DNA of 64,000 bases, taken from assembly GCA_017309115.1 (NCBI GenBank), contig JAFLEF010000003.1, positions 1-64,000 of the forward strand, read 5' to 3'. A program made the position numbers and the translations under genes. Under the pieces are notes generated by a model. The model saw nothing but the letters and a program-made list of their open reading frames with translations. It did not search any database and had not been told where the DNA came from. How positions within the stretch are numbered: position 1 is the stretch's first letter; the number at the start of each line of letters is the position of its first letter. The stretch is from Verrucomicrobiota bacterium (lineage in GTDB: Bacteria; Verrucomicrobiota; Verrucomicrobiia; Limisphaerales; UBA9464). Below are positions 28,134 to 39,200 of this stretch, one piece after another.

Positions 28134-28169
28134 AAGGGCCGGGCAGGTGGAAACCTCCCCGGCCCTTTT
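28134..28169. terminator. Bidirectional terminator
   Basis: AAGGGCCGGG pairs with CCCGGCCCTT around an AGGTGGAAACCT hairpin head. TTTT follows on the plus strand and GTCTTTTTC on the minus strand, so it serves both the hypothetical gene and the DUF892 gene. Confidence 0.85.
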
Positions 28170-28188
28170 GGGGACCAGTGGGCAAGCG

Positions 28189-28680
28189 TTAGTCGGCAAG
28201 CTGCGCCACTGGATTACTCGAAGTCCGAGCCAGCAAGGTCAGGCTTTCGTCGGCGCCTTTCTCTTCACCGAGGTTTTGCGCGAGAAGCTCAGCGGCGGCC
28301 TCGTTTTCGAGCAGTTGCGCCCATTCGACCAGGCAGCCGTACGAGGCGATTTCATAGTGCTCCACCTTTTGCGCGGCTGAAATCAGCGCAGCGTCAAGAG
28401 TGGGTTCACCAACGTTATCCGTCGCTATTCCATCTGCCTCTTTGAGGAGCCCCACAATGGCTTCGCACTTCTTGGTCTTCGGTTCGGCTGAGAACGCGGC
28501 GAAGACCTGTTCGAGGCGTTCAATATGCCCCCGGGTTTCAATCAGGTGGTCTTCGAACGCAATCTTGAGTTCCGGATTTGAGGCCGCCAACGCAAGCTTT
28601 GGCAGTGCCTTGGTCAATCGATGTTCAGCGTCATAAATGTCCGCCAATTCCTCGAGCAGCAGATCCTGGAGTGTTTTCAT
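28189..28680 (-). CDS. DUF892 (YciE/YciF-like) ferritin-like protein
   Basis: A 163-residue four-helix protein of the YciE/YciF family, which is linked to general stress and salt or osmotic stress in enterobacteria. Seen: LLLEELADIYDAEHRLTKALPKLA with conserved Glu/Asp/His spacing, FEDHLIETRGHIERLEQVF and HYEIASYGCLVEWA, the ferritin-like carboxylate/histidine pattern. It lies in a group with the Gly-rich stress protein and PRC-BON protein, all on the minus strand. Confidence 0.92.
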   Translation of the reverse strand: MKTLQDLLLEELADIYDAEHRLTKALPKLALAASNPELKIAFEDHLIETRGHIERLEQVFAAFSAEPKTKKCEAIVGLLKEADGIATDNVGEPTLDAALISAAQKVEHYEIASYGCLVEWAQLLENEAAAELLAQNLGEEKGADESLTLLARTSSNPVAQLAD

Positions 28681-28711
28681 TTCAGTAGAAGAAGGAGTGT
28701 TGATCGTGGGA

Positions 28712-29284
28712 TCATCGGGTGCCGGGACTCACCATTTGTGGGCGGTCTGGCGCACGATCCGGATCGGGAACAGAAGCTTCCCCAGAGGAGGCGATGTCCT
28801 GAGCCCCCGACTCTTCGAAGATCTGTTTCACCCGGCGCACCTCATCCGAGGTTTCGGTGTGTACGGAAATCAGGATGTTTCCTTCGCGGATCTTCCCCTC
28901 ATAGCGTTTTGCCTCGTACTCAGGGATTCCCAACCCGACCAGGGCGCCAGCGATTCCGCCAACGGCCGCGCCTACCGCGGCTCCGCTCAGGGCTGCCAAA
29001 ATGGGGCCCGCAGCAATCAGGGGACCCACTCCAGGAATGGCCAGCGCGCCGATTCCCGCCAACAGGCCGAGGGTTCCACCCAAGACGCCTCCTGTGCCGG
29101 CACCCGTCGCCGCTCCTTCCGGACTCTTGGTGGACTTTTGATGGGCGAAGTCACGTGTCGTGCCTTGATCGGGCATCAACGCGGATATGTCATTGTTCGG
29201 GAAGCCCGCAGCCTGGAGACGACTAACAATCGCATCGGCTTGGGAATGGGAGGTGGCGAGACAGAAAACTGATGTTTTGGACAT
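28712..29284 (-). CDS. Gly-rich general-stress protein (YflT-like)
   Basis: A 190-residue protein. The N-terminus (VFCLATSHSQADAIVSRLQAAGF, split by a turn, then NNDISALMPD) is a small alpha/beta domain like YflT/GS17M stress proteins. The middle is a glycine-zipper hairpin (GTGGVLGGTLGLLAGIGALA and VGAAVGGIAGALVGLG), able to insert in membrane. A C-terminal beta-alpha domain has GNILISVHTETSDEVRRV. Function is unknown beyond the stress association of the family. It lies 31 bp upstream of the DUF892 gene. Confidence 0.85.
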   Translation of the reverse strand: MSKTSVFCLATSHSQADAIVSRLQAAGFPNNDISALMPDQGTTRDFAHQKSTKSPEGAATGAGTGGVLGGTLGLLAGIGALAIPGVGPLIAAGPILAALSGAAVGAAVGGIAGALVGLGIPEYEAKRYEGKIREGNILISVHTETSDEVRRVKQIFEESGAQDIASSGEASVPDPDRAPDRPQMVSPGTR

Positions 29285-29322
29285 GGTGATATCGGTTAAA
29301 TGTTATGGTGAAAGGGCAGCCT

Positions 29323-30135
29323 TCAGGGTTGCGTGGATTTGGGATCGACCTGGAGTTGGTCGGTGACTTGGCCGGGGGCGACGGACTCGGCGAGCTTCAC
29401 GATCTGCTCCCGTTCGCTCTCCGAGGGAACGGAGCCCCTCAGGGTGACACGGCCATTGATCGTGATGATCTTCACATTCTTGCCGGTGAAGGAGAGGGTT
29501 TGGTGTCCCATGACGGCCTTGCGGATCGCCGCCGTTCGTTCCAGATCGGCGTCATTGTTGCCCTGGTCCACCGGAGTGAGTTCGTCCGAGCCCCGATTGG
29601 CCGTCGCCTCGCTTCGGTTTGGATTGCCATACTCCGAAGCGGGAGAACGGTCCCATCCGTGCGGTGCGGGAACCTTGTAATAGCGATAGAGCTCCGAGAC
29701 CTCGCCCGGTTCTTTGGCCGACTTCCACCCGCTGGTCTGGAACGGCGGCGATCCTTTCAGGGTGTCGGCGCTGAGATCCGTGACGAGGGCCTTGCGATCG
29801 GCATCATAGCGGAAGGCCGCCATCGGGACGGTGGCCTCACTTCCGCCCACCCCGAGGACGCCGCCGATGGAGACCACCAAGCCCACCACCCGGCTAGAAG
29901 CGACGTCAATAACGACGTCCTGTACCTTGCCAAGTTTCTCGTCCTGATTATTGCGAACCTCCAAGCCGACGATCTCGGTACCCTTGGCGAACATGGGCGT
30001 GGACGACGTCCGCTCGCTGCGGTAGTGGTCACTGGAAGGATTTTTGGGCGCGCGTGTCGAATCATCGGCCAGAAGGGGTGTCCACAACGAGGCGACGATA
30101 ACAGCCGGGGCCAATACTGTGAGATATGGTTTCAT
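29323..30135 (-). CDS. Exported PRC-barrel and BON domain protein
   Basis: A 270-residue exported protein: signal peptide to about residue 23 (VASLWTPLLA, cut before DDS), a PRC-barrel at about 50-110 (IVGLEVRNNQDEKLGKVQDV, VVGLVVSIGG), a linker, and a C-terminal BON domain (IRKAVMG, VKIITINGRVTLRGSVPSE). BON domains bind membranes or peptidoglycan and occur in osmotic-shock protein OsmY. The three genes 28189-30135 are all on minus with 31-38 bp gaps and form a probable stress operon led by this gene. An AT-rich stretch with TATTAT lies about 15-20 bases upstream of the ATG. Confidence 0.9.
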   Translation of the reverse strand: MKPYLTVLAPAVIVASLWTPLLADDSTRAPKNPSSDHYRSERTSSTPMFAKGTEIVGLEVRNNQDEKLGKVQDVVIDVASSRVVGLVVSIGGVLGVGGSEATVPMAAFRYDADRKALVTDLSADTLKGSPPFQTSGWKSAKEPGEVSELYRYYKVPAPHGWDRSPASEYGNPNRSEATANRGSDELTPVDQGNNDADLERTAAIRKAVMGHQTLSFTGKNVKIITINGRVTLRGSVPSESEREQIVKLAESVAPGQVTDQLQVDPKSTQP

Positions 30136-30530
30136 AGGAGTAAGTTTGGAAATAATAACTTTTGAATTCTGGACTCACCGTCTGGGCTGGCGGACGGCGA
30201 ATCGGAATAAGGGAGGACTGCAGAATCGGGGCCGGATTATCGCGTTCCTGCCAGGCCGCTCTCTCGCAACGAGTTCGACTCGGTTTGAGCGTTCTTGGTG
30301 GGGGAAACTCAGGTGCAGTCTGCATAGGCCGAAAGGCCGTCAGGTGCACCGTGCACGAGAAGGAAAGGTGGGAATGACCTCGCGGGAGCCGGGCAGAGGG
30401 ACCGGATTAACTCGGGTGGCGCGGGGCGCCCGGACTACAGTTCGGCGAAGGTCTGGACCGCGCTAGACCCCGAGCGGGCTGCTGCGGGACAGTCCAATTG
30501 AGGGCACTCTTCCTCCAGTGAAAGCCTGGG
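30136..30530. other. 395-bp intergenic stretch
   Basis: Upstream of the PRC-BON gene. The first 40 bp are AT-rich (AATAATAACTTTTG), probably its promoter region. I see no supported gene, hairpin or repeat in the rest. Confidence 0.5.
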
Positions 30531-31112
30531 TTAGGAGACTGATCCGACCATGGGCCCGGAAGCTCGCGCTGTGGGCATGGGAGTTCTCGTTTCCGAAGCG
30601 CTGGTGCGGGAATGTGTCTCTATCTCTTGACGGATCCGTTCGAGCAGAGAGGTGGCTTCTGACTGGCTGTAGACCCGATGTTGACCTTCCCGGCCTTGGC
30701 GGGTAATCCAGCTAACGACATAGTGGTTTCGACCCTCCCACCACCAACGGCCGAAACGGATCGCCAACAGCATCAGACCCAGAGCCAGAAGTGTTTGACC
30801 GTTCCAGGCGGCAATCACGGCGAGAACGCCCAATAGGATGGTGATGCTGGCCCGGCCGGACGGGTTCTTTCGAGATACCGTCGTGCCAACCAAATCTTCT
30901 AGGTGAAACACGCGGCGGTCGGATTCGACCACGCCCCCTGAGATGAAGAAGTCACTCGAAGTCGGGATTTCGGGTTGGAGAGGTTCCGTGGGTGGGGAAT
31001 ACACCCCGACTTCAAACAGACTTCCGCAACGAGGACAATTCACCACTCCGGTGATCCATACTTGCATGGATTGGCGACAGGCCGGGCAGGAGATGGTGCA
31101 GGAGAAGGGCAT
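30531..31112 (-). CDS. Zinc-ribbon membrane protein
   Basis: A 193-residue protein: N-terminal zinc ribbon (CPACRQSM, CPRCGSLF) and then a region with two close membrane helices (ITILLGVLAVIAAW, LLALGLMLLAIRFGRWWW) and a cytoplasmic tail. The segment with VVESDRRVFHLEDLVGTTVSR, broken by two helices, resembles the small DUF6232-type membrane domain; this is a weak family match. The start is the ATG at 31112; an open frame continues upstream without family support. Its role is unknown; the gene sits between the stress operon and the FAD-Rieske gene on the same strand. Confidence 0.75.
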   Translation of the reverse strand: MPFSCTISCPACRQSMQVWITGVVNCPRCGSLFEVGVYSPPTEPLQPEIPTSSDFFISGGVVESDRRVFHLEDLVGTTVSRKNPSGRASITILLGVLAVIAAWNGQTLLALGLMLLAIRFGRWWWEGRNHYVVSWITRQGREGQHRVYSQSEATSLLERIRQEIETHSRTSASETRTPMPTARASGPMVGSVS

Positions 31113-31416
31113 GAGTGAGGAGGGATTGGCGGCGGGTTGTTTCGCGGCACGGGTTCGGGGTCGGGGGCAGTTCCTCAGACGCACCAACCTCATGCAGGAA
31201 ACATGCCTCATCGGGCCTTGGGCATGATTGCAAACGCCGAACTGGCACACCCATCAACGCGTAGATTCACCTCCATTGTGCGCAGTTCGAATTGGCAAGG
31301 AACGTGATGAGGGCGGCCCACGTCCAACCGCTATTCTGCACTACCGTCTCTCAAGCTGCGAGTGCGTGCGTTCTGATGACGTCATCCGTCTCCTCAGAAG
31401 TGATGGGCCGGGGCAA
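31113..31416. other. 304-bp intergenic stretch
   Basis: Between the zinc-ribbon gene and the stop of the FAD-Rieske gene. I see no gene, repeat or convincing regulatory site here. Confidence 0.45.
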
Positions 31417-32952
31417 CTAACGGTTGGCGGCACCTGTTGACTCCAGAGCCAACCGCTGTAGCGGTGCTTGCGCCGGACCCGACATTACCTCGCCCGTCGC
31501 CTGAAAACGGGAGCCGTGACAGGGACAATCCCACGTTTGTTCCGTGGGGTTCCATCGCACGATGCATTTCAAGTGTGGGCAAACGGGAGAGCATAAAGTG
31601 ATCTCTCCATCCAAGCTCCGGTACGCGGCAACCTTGTGTCCTTCCACCGAGATCAGGCGACCTTCGCCGCGAGGTAGTTCAGTGACTGAATCGGAAGGGG
31701 CTGGGGTAAGGCGATCGCGAATCAGATAGAATGGGTAATCCTTGTTTTCCCGGACAAAACTCCAGGTCCCGCCTTTCCAATGAATCCGGTTTGGACTGAA
31801 CAGATCGATCCAAGGATTATTGACGCCGAGAATCTGATCAACGGCCATTAGGCCCGCCAAGGTCCCAAAGGTCAGTCCGTTGCCACTGAAGCCGGTGGCG
31901 ACAAAGAGGCGTTCTGCGAGCAGTCCGATATAGGGGAGACCATCGTTGGTTTCCACGACCTGTCCGGACCAACGGTGGTGAAGTTCACCCGTAGGAAACC
32001 ACGTGTGAAACAATCGGCTTAGACATCGATAGGCTTCAGACGGATCAGACTTTTGACCGGTCTTGTGGTCCTCACCGCCCAAGATGAGGCGATTGGCTTT
32101 GGGACCACGTTCGACCCGAAGGTAATGATAGGGCTCCGCTGTATCCCAGTAGAGACCTTCGGGAATTACGTCGTGTCCGACTTCGCCAGAAATCACATAA
32201 GTGGAATACCGGGCCAATTTGCTCTCCAAAATCGCGGCCTGAGGTAGCGGCGTGCTACCGATTTGCGGGGTCTGAGTGGCCAACACCACCCAAGGAACGC
32301 GGATGGAATGCCCTCCGGCGGATAACGTTTCGGAGGAAGGGTCCCATTGGGTGACTTCGCTGTGTTCAAACACCTCGCATCCGTCGCCGGGCAGGGAGGC
32401 GAGCAGTCCATTGAGGTAGCGACGGGGATGAAAGAGACCTTGGTGGGGAAACTGCAGGGCCGGTCCACCAAACGGAGGTGCCGAGTCGCGCCAAAGAACG
32501 GAGATATCCATAGCCCGGGCGGCTTCGGCGTCCTCTCGAAGATCTTCAGTCGCAATCAACCCTTGTTCCGGGGAGTGAAAGAGAAATGCGGGCACCCATC
32601 GAAAGCCCGCCGCTTCGGCCGCGGCCGCGTGATTGGAGTTCATGACATCCAGGGCCGCACCGCCTGCCTCCCAGACGGATTGGGCCACTTCGCGTCCGAA
32701 ACGGTAAACCAACGGGCTGAGCCGTAGATCGGTGACTTGCGTGAGATGTCCGCTCGTAAAGCTGGTGTCGACTCCGCCGCAGCGGTCTCGTTCCAGCAGT
32801 ACCACTTTCAATCCCGCACGCTTGAGCAGCATGGCGGCCGTGATCCCGGTAATCCCGGCGCCCACCACCGCGACATCGGCACTGAGGTTTCCGGAAACGG
32901 ATTCGAAGGAAGGAAGATCCTGAGTTTCGACCCAATAGGAATTCGTTGTCAT
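31417..32952 (-). CDS. FAD-dependent oxidoreductase with C-terminal Rieske domain
   Basis: A 511-residue two-domain protein. The N-terminal DAO-type FAD domain has VAVVGAGITGITAAMLLKRAG (motif GxGxxG) near residue 25 and a C-terminal ATGFSGNGLTFG. A Rieske [2Fe-2S] domain follows at about 400-500 with CPHLKC and CPCHGSRF (ligands C/H and C/H). Such proteins (often annotated glycine/D-amino-acid oxidase plus Rieske) oxidise a substrate and pass electrons to the cluster; the substrate is unknown. GGAGG lies seven bases before the ATG at 32952, which decides the start. It is divergent from the glucan synthase across 275 bp. Confidence 0.93.
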   Translation of the reverse strand: MTTNSYWVETQDLPSFESVSGNLSADVAVVGAGITGITAAMLLKRAGLKVVLLERDRCGGVDTSFTSGHLTQVTDLRLSPLVYRFGREVAQSVWEAGGAALDVMNSNHAAAAEAAGFRWVPAFLFHSPEQGLIATEDLREDAEAARAMDISVLWRDSAPPFGGPALQFPHQGLFHPRRYLNGLLASLPGDGCEVFEHSEVTQWDPSSETLSAGGHSIRVPWVVLATQTPQIGSTPLPQAAILESKLARYSTYVISGEVGHDVIPEGLYWDTAEPYHYLRVERGPKANRLILGGEDHKTGQKSDPSEAYRCLSRLFHTWFPTGELHHRWSGQVVETNDGLPYIGLLAERLFVATGFSGNGLTFGTLAGLMAVDQILGVNNPWIDLFSPNRIHWKGGTWSFVRENKDYPFYLIRDRLTPAPSDSVTELPRGEGRLISVEGHKVAAYRSLDGEITLCSPVCPHLKCIVRWNPTEQTWDCPCHGSRFQATGEVMSGPAQAPLQRLALESTGAANR

Positions 32953-33158
32953 AGGCAGCCTCCACGGCTGATTCGAGTAGAGCAGTGGTGGTGCCAGACG
33001 GGTCTTTGGCCTTTCGACAGTGGTGGACGAAGCGGCGCCACTGGTTCTCCGCATATCGCTCCGAATGCGCCTGAGGCATTGTGCACCGGAGGTTTCGTGG
33101 ACTCAGGCGATCTGCATGTCAGTGAGGATTCAGTGCACAGAAATCCGTTGGCGAATGG

Positions 33159-33175
33159 TTGGCACGACTCCGGCA
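33159..33175 (+). promoter_or_regulatory. Candidate sigma-54 promoter of the glucan synthase
   Basis: TTGGCACG (33159-33166), four bases, CGGCA (33171-33175): the GG and GC of the -24/-12 consensus are kept with correct spacing, though the -12 TT is CG. The ATG lies 42 bases past the expected start site. Confidence 0.3.
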
Positions 33176-33227
33176 GACAATGGGATTCAACACTTCCAGC
33201 GGATGGCCGGGACGAGGTGAAGAATTT

Positions 33228-36200
33228 ATGAAGTTGGCCCAGATTCTTGGATATCTCGAGTTCCGCCGGCAGAGCCTCAGTCTGCCGGAGGATGGTAACT
33301 CATCGGAATCTTGGTCTCGAATCGGGGAAGGGGATCGGCCTGCTGAAAACGGGAGCTCTTCCCGGTTTGGAAACCCCATCAATCACCTTCCCGGAGACGC
33401 TGACGTGGGTGGGCTCATGGGGGTTGACGCCTTGGTCCATCTCGCCCGCACCTTGGTTTCCCAACATCGTCTTGGTCCTCGTAAGGGGCCGGACCGGTTG
33501 CTGCCACGTCTGGACGAAAACGAGCGAGTCCTCAGTCAACATCATCAGGAACTCCTAAACGACACTGGCAGTAGCCAACGTGCACCGGCCGCGGAGTGGC
33601 TGCTGGACAACTATTATGTGATCAAGGAACAGATCCGCCTGGCTCGACGGCATCTTCCCCGCGGTTTTAGCCGCGAACTTCCCCATCTGGCCGACGGTCC
33701 GTGCGCCAACTTTCCCCGCGTTTACGAGTTGGCGCGTCAGCTTGTTGGACACGTCGATGGCCGGGTTGACGGCGAGCATCTCAACCGATTTATCCAAGCT
33801 TACCAGGAACACGCCTCGCTCAAACTCGGTGAGCTCTGGGCGATACCCATCATGTTGCGACTCGCCTTGATTGAGAATCTTCGGCGGGTCGCCACCGAGG
33901 TTTCGCGCGCACGGCTCGAACAACTGGAGGCCGGGCGATGGGCGGATCAAATGCTGGAAGTCGCCGAGCGGGATTCTTCCCGCCTAATCGTGGCGGTGGC
34001 CCGAATGGTGGAGGCCGCCGGTCGTCCCAGCCCGGCGTTTATGGTTGAGTTTTGGAGGCGAACCCAAGGGCGCCTTCCCGCGTTGGCACCCGTATCCGGT
34101 TGGGTGGAGGTTTGGCTGAAGGGCGAAGGAACGCGGATTGAGCAATTGATCCATTCGGAAACGCAACGCCAGGCCGCTGAACAGGTGTCCGTCGGAAACA
34201 GCATCACAAGCCTTCGCCTGCTTCAGTCCCTGGATTGGCGTGAATTCGTGGAAGCACACAGTGTGGTCGAGCAGGAGTTGCGGAAGGATCCGGCCGGCAC
34301 CTATCCGCTGATGGACTTCGGCACTCGCGATCACTATCGGCACGCGGTCGAACGGATGGCCCGTCATAGTGACTGTGACGAACTGGAAGTGGCTCGGCAG
34401 GCGGTTCGTTTGTCTGATCAAGCGGGCAGAAATCCAAGCAACCGCGACGGTCACGTTGGCTTTTTCCTCATGGACGGTGGTCGAACCGCTCTGGAGGAGG
34501 CCGTGGCCTATCGGCCACCCTTCGCGGACCGATTGGAACGGCACTTCCGCAATCATGCCCTGCTGGGATACCTAGGCGGTGTTGGTCTCATCACGCTGAT
34601 GGTCTGGGGAGCCGGTGTCATCCAATGGAGCCGTGGCTCTCCGGAGATGCTCCCGGGAATCTGGATCGCCGGGTGTCTGTTGCTGGTGGGAAGTCAGTTG
34701 GGCGTGGCTTTGGTCAATTGGTGGGCCACACGAGCGATCCGACCGGACGTGTTGCCTCGGTTAGATTTCGGCGAGGGAATCCCCGATAGCCATCGCTGCT
34801 TGATTGCAGTGCCTTGTCTCCTGACCGATCCCGCGACGATCGAAGGGCTGATCAACAATCTGGAGATCCACCATCTGGGAAACCGCGATCCAAATGTGTT
34901 TTTGGCACTCCTGACCGATCTGCCGGATGCCTCGCAGGCACAATTGCCGGGGGACGCCGGGAAGGTGGAACAGGCCCGGCAAGGACTGGCTGGACTGAAC
35001 GCTCGCTACCAGGTGGGGGCGGTTCCGAGGTTCTATTTGTTCCATCGTGAACGGCGCTGGAATGCCCAGGAACGCATCTGGATGGGATACGAACGTAAGC
35101 GGGGAAAGCTCCGGCAACTGAATCGCTGCCTCCGCGGAGTTGCTGAAGAGGACGTGCAAGTCCTGGTGGGCGACTTGTCCCGGCTGCCGTCGATTCGATA
35201 CGTCATCACTCTCGACGCTGATACGCAGCTTCCGCGGGATGCGGCCCGGCAACTTGCGGGTTCCATGGCGCATCCACTCAATCGCCCTCACTATGATTCC
35301 AGCCGGGGACGGGTCACGGAGGGTTACGGAATCCTGCAACCACGGGTGGCGGTGAGTTTGCCCAGCGCGAGTCGCTCGCTATTTGCCCGCCTATTTGCCG
35401 GGGAACCGGGACTCGATCCCTATACCCGATCCGTTTCGGACGTTTACCAGGATCTCTTCCATGAGGGCTCTTTTATTGGGAAGGGTATATACGACGTCGA
35501 CGCTTTCGAGCGCGCCCTGGAGGAGAGGTTTCCCGAGAATCGAATTCTGAGCCACGATCTGATTGAGGGCAGCTATGCCCGGTCAGGGTTGGTCAGTGAT
35601 GTGGTGTTGTTCGAGGGATTTCCGGCTCGGTATACTGCGGATACCCGCCGCCGCCACCGCTGGATTCGCGGAGACTGGCAGATTGCAACCTGGTTGTTGC
35701 CGAGGGTTCCCGGATCGGATGTGCGCCAAGTCGCCAACCCAATCAATGCACTCTCCCGCTGGAAGATTTTCGACAACCTTCGTCGGAGCCTGGTGCCGGT
35801 GGCCCTCTTGAGTTTGTTGGTGGCCGGTTGGTTTCTGCCGAGCTTGGCCGCGTCCCTGGCGTGGACGCTCGGGTTGTTGGTGGTGGTCCTACTACCCGGT
35901 TTGCTCGCCAGCCTGACGTCCATAGTCACCAAGCCCGACGATGTTCCGTGGCGCGCCCAAATTTACCAAACGGGACGGACTTTTTTGGAACAGATCTGCC
36001 AGGGCCTCCTGACGGTGATTTTTCTGCCCTACGATGCTTGGGTGTGTCTGGACGCCACGCTTCGAACACTGGCGCGGCTCGCCTTTACACGGCGACACCT
36101 GTTGGAATGGCAGACTTCAGGGGAAATCGAAGGACGTGAACCAACCGAATTGGCGGCGTATGCGCGGACCATGATGTCGGCTCCCAGCGCGGCTATAGCG

Positions 36201-39200
36201 ACCGGACTTGCCGTCCTGGCCTTCCAACCTGCCGGAGCCTGGGTGTCAGTTCCGTTCTTGGTCGGTTGGTTCGCTGCGCCTTGGATTGGGTGGCGCATCA
36301 GCCAACCCATCAGTGAGCAGCGAACGCCCTTGAATCGCGAACAGATTCAATTCCTTCGGCGCATCGCCCGCCAGACGTGGGCGTATTTCGACACGTGGAT
36401 GAACCAAGAGGAACACGGTCTGCCGCCAGACAATTTCCAGGAGTATCCTCAGCCGATTGTAGCCACCCGAACTTCCCCAACCAATATTGGTATGGGACTG
36501 CTCAGCGGCTTGACGGCCTGGGACCTTGGCTATCTCTCGACCGGACGATTCCTTGATCGTATTGAAGATTGCCTGAGAACACTCCAGGAGTTGCCGCGGC
36601 ACGAAGGGCACTTCTTCAATTGGTATGACACGCGGACGCTCCAAGCGATGGCGCCGTCCTATCTGTCCACGGTCGACAATGGCAACCTGGCGGCGATGCT
36701 GTTGGTGCTGCGAAGTGGAGTGAAGGAAGTGCGTGACTCCAATCCCCTGGATACACCGGTGTTCTCGGGTTTGCTGGATACTCTAGCCGTGCTCCGGGAA
36801 TCGCTGGGGTCCCCCCGATCCAAGAATCGCCGCGCCTGGCTGACGTCGCTCGAAACGCTGTTACAGAGTCCTCCACTATTGGTCTCGGAGCGGATGGATC
36901 GTCTGCAGGCCATCATGGGGACCTTGGCCTTGGAACCGTCGACAGAAGAGGTGACGTCGGAGTACGCGTTTTGGCGATCTGAGTTGGAACGGCAATGCCG
37001 GGATCATTGGCAGGACTGGCAACGTCGGTGCCCCTGGTTGGAACGTCGCGCCGAAGTCGAGGCGCACCCAAACGAGTTACTTCAGAAACTCTGGCGAGCG
37101 CTCAATTCAGCGGCAGAGTGGAACGTACCGGCAACAGAGGCTCTGCTGCGTGCCTATCTGAATTCGACGGAGTCTGCGTCTTCTCCGGAACGGGAACTGG
37201 GAAACGCCCTAGCGCGAGATTGGGAGAATGCCGTCCGCCAACACTCAAACGAACAAGCCCGGGCGGAGAAACTGATGACCTGCTGCGACGGCTTGGCCCG
37301 AATGGATTTTTCCCTGCTATTCGACCGAACCCGGGAATTGTTCTCAATCGGTTACAATGTGGCCCACCATAAACTCGATTCGAGCTGCTACGATTTGCTC
37401 GCGTCGGAGGCGCGCCTCACGAGTTTGGTGGGAATCGCGCTGGGCCAGGTTCCCAAGGAGCATTGGTTCGCTCTCGGGCGCCAACTGACGTCAGTGGGCG
37501 GCCGTCCGGTGCTGATCTCCTGGAGTGGCTCCATGTTCGAGTACCTCATGCCGGCGTTGATCACGCCGAGTTACGATCAGACGCTCTTGGATGCCTCCTG
37601 TCGCGGAGCCATTCGGCGCCAGATGGAGTATGGTCGCGAATTGGGCCTTCCGTGGGGAGTTTCCGAGTCGGGTTACCACCTGACTGATGCCCAGGCCAAC
37701 TATCAATACCGAGCCTTTGGAGTCCCTGGGTTGGGCTTCCAACGTGGCTTGGGAGACGATCAGGTGATTGCCCCCTACGCCTCGGCAATGGCTGTCCTGT
37801 TCGAACCCGTCGCGGCGGTGCGTAACCTTCACCGATTGCGGGATCGAGGTGCGCTTGGACGCTTTGGATTCTACGAGGCTCTGGATTTCACCCCAGCGCG
37901 CCGGCCTCCGGGAAAACCAGTGGCCATTGTCCGTTCCTATATGGCCCATCACCAAGGTATGACTCTACTGGGCCTGGCGGGAGTTGTGCTCGACCGCCCG
38001 ATGGCCCGACGTTTTCTGGCGAGCCCGGAGTTCAAATCAGTTGAGTTGCTCCTGCAGGAGCGGATGCCGAGGGAATCCACCTATCACCTGCCAGATGAAC
38101 TTGCCGCGCCGGGGACAGTAGCGGAAGCAGTGCTCACACCGGAGGCGGGGTTCCAGGTCTTCAAAGATCCGCGGGGACCCACTCCTGAGGTTCACCTGCT
38201 TTCGAATGGCCGATACCACGTCATGGTGACGAGTGCCGGGGCGGGCTACAGTCGGTGGAATGATTTTATGCTCACGCGGTGGCGTGAAGATACTACGAGG
38301 GATGCGGAGGGTACCTTTATCTACCTGCGCGAGCGGGGAGAGAGCCAACTATGGTCGGTTGCCGATCAGCCGACGCTTCAGCGAACGGCCGCTTACGAGG
38401 CCATCTTCAGTCAAGGTCGAGCCGAGTTTCGCGATCGGCGGAATGATCTCGAGCAGTACACGGAGGTCAGCGTTTCGCCTGAGGATGACGTAGAGGTTCG
38501 TCGAGTGACTTTGACCAACCACACCGGGAGGACTCGATTCATTGAAGTAACCACCTATTCGGAGGTGGTCCTGGCCTCGGCTGCGGCGGACGCGGCACAT
38601 CCAGCGTTTGGAAAATTATTTGTTGAGACCCGGATCCTTCGAGCGCAGCAGGCAATCCTGGGGACCCGCCGACGTCGGGTGGCGACGGAGCAGCCTCCCT
38701 GGGCTTTTCAGATGCTGCTCTTGAATGGAGCGAGCGGAACGCCCGCCTCTTTTGAGACCGATCGGTTGAAGTTTCTGGGACGAAACCGTTCGACCCGGAG
38801 TCCTGAGGCGTTGAACGGCCGGGTCCGCTCGCTTTCAGGGACGGAAGGCGCGGTCCTCGATCCTATTCTTTCCATTCGGCGCGTGGTGGAGGTTCCGGCC
38901 CATGGTGAGGCCAGGGTGACTCTGGTCATGGGTTGTGGGGCGACGGAAGAAGGCGTCCGTGCGCTGGTCGAAAAGTATCAGGACCCGAGCCTTTCGGATC
39001 GGGTCTTCGACCTCGCCTGGACTCACGGAATGGTCACGCTTCGCCATCTCAACATCACCGAGACGCAGGCGCATCTATTCGGATCGTTGGCCGGAGCCGT
39101 ACTCTATTCCCAGGCGCGGTGGCGGGCTTCGGCGGCCCTCATTCAGCAGAATCAGCGCAGTCAGCGCGGCCTTTGGAGCCTGGGGATTTCCGGTGACCTT

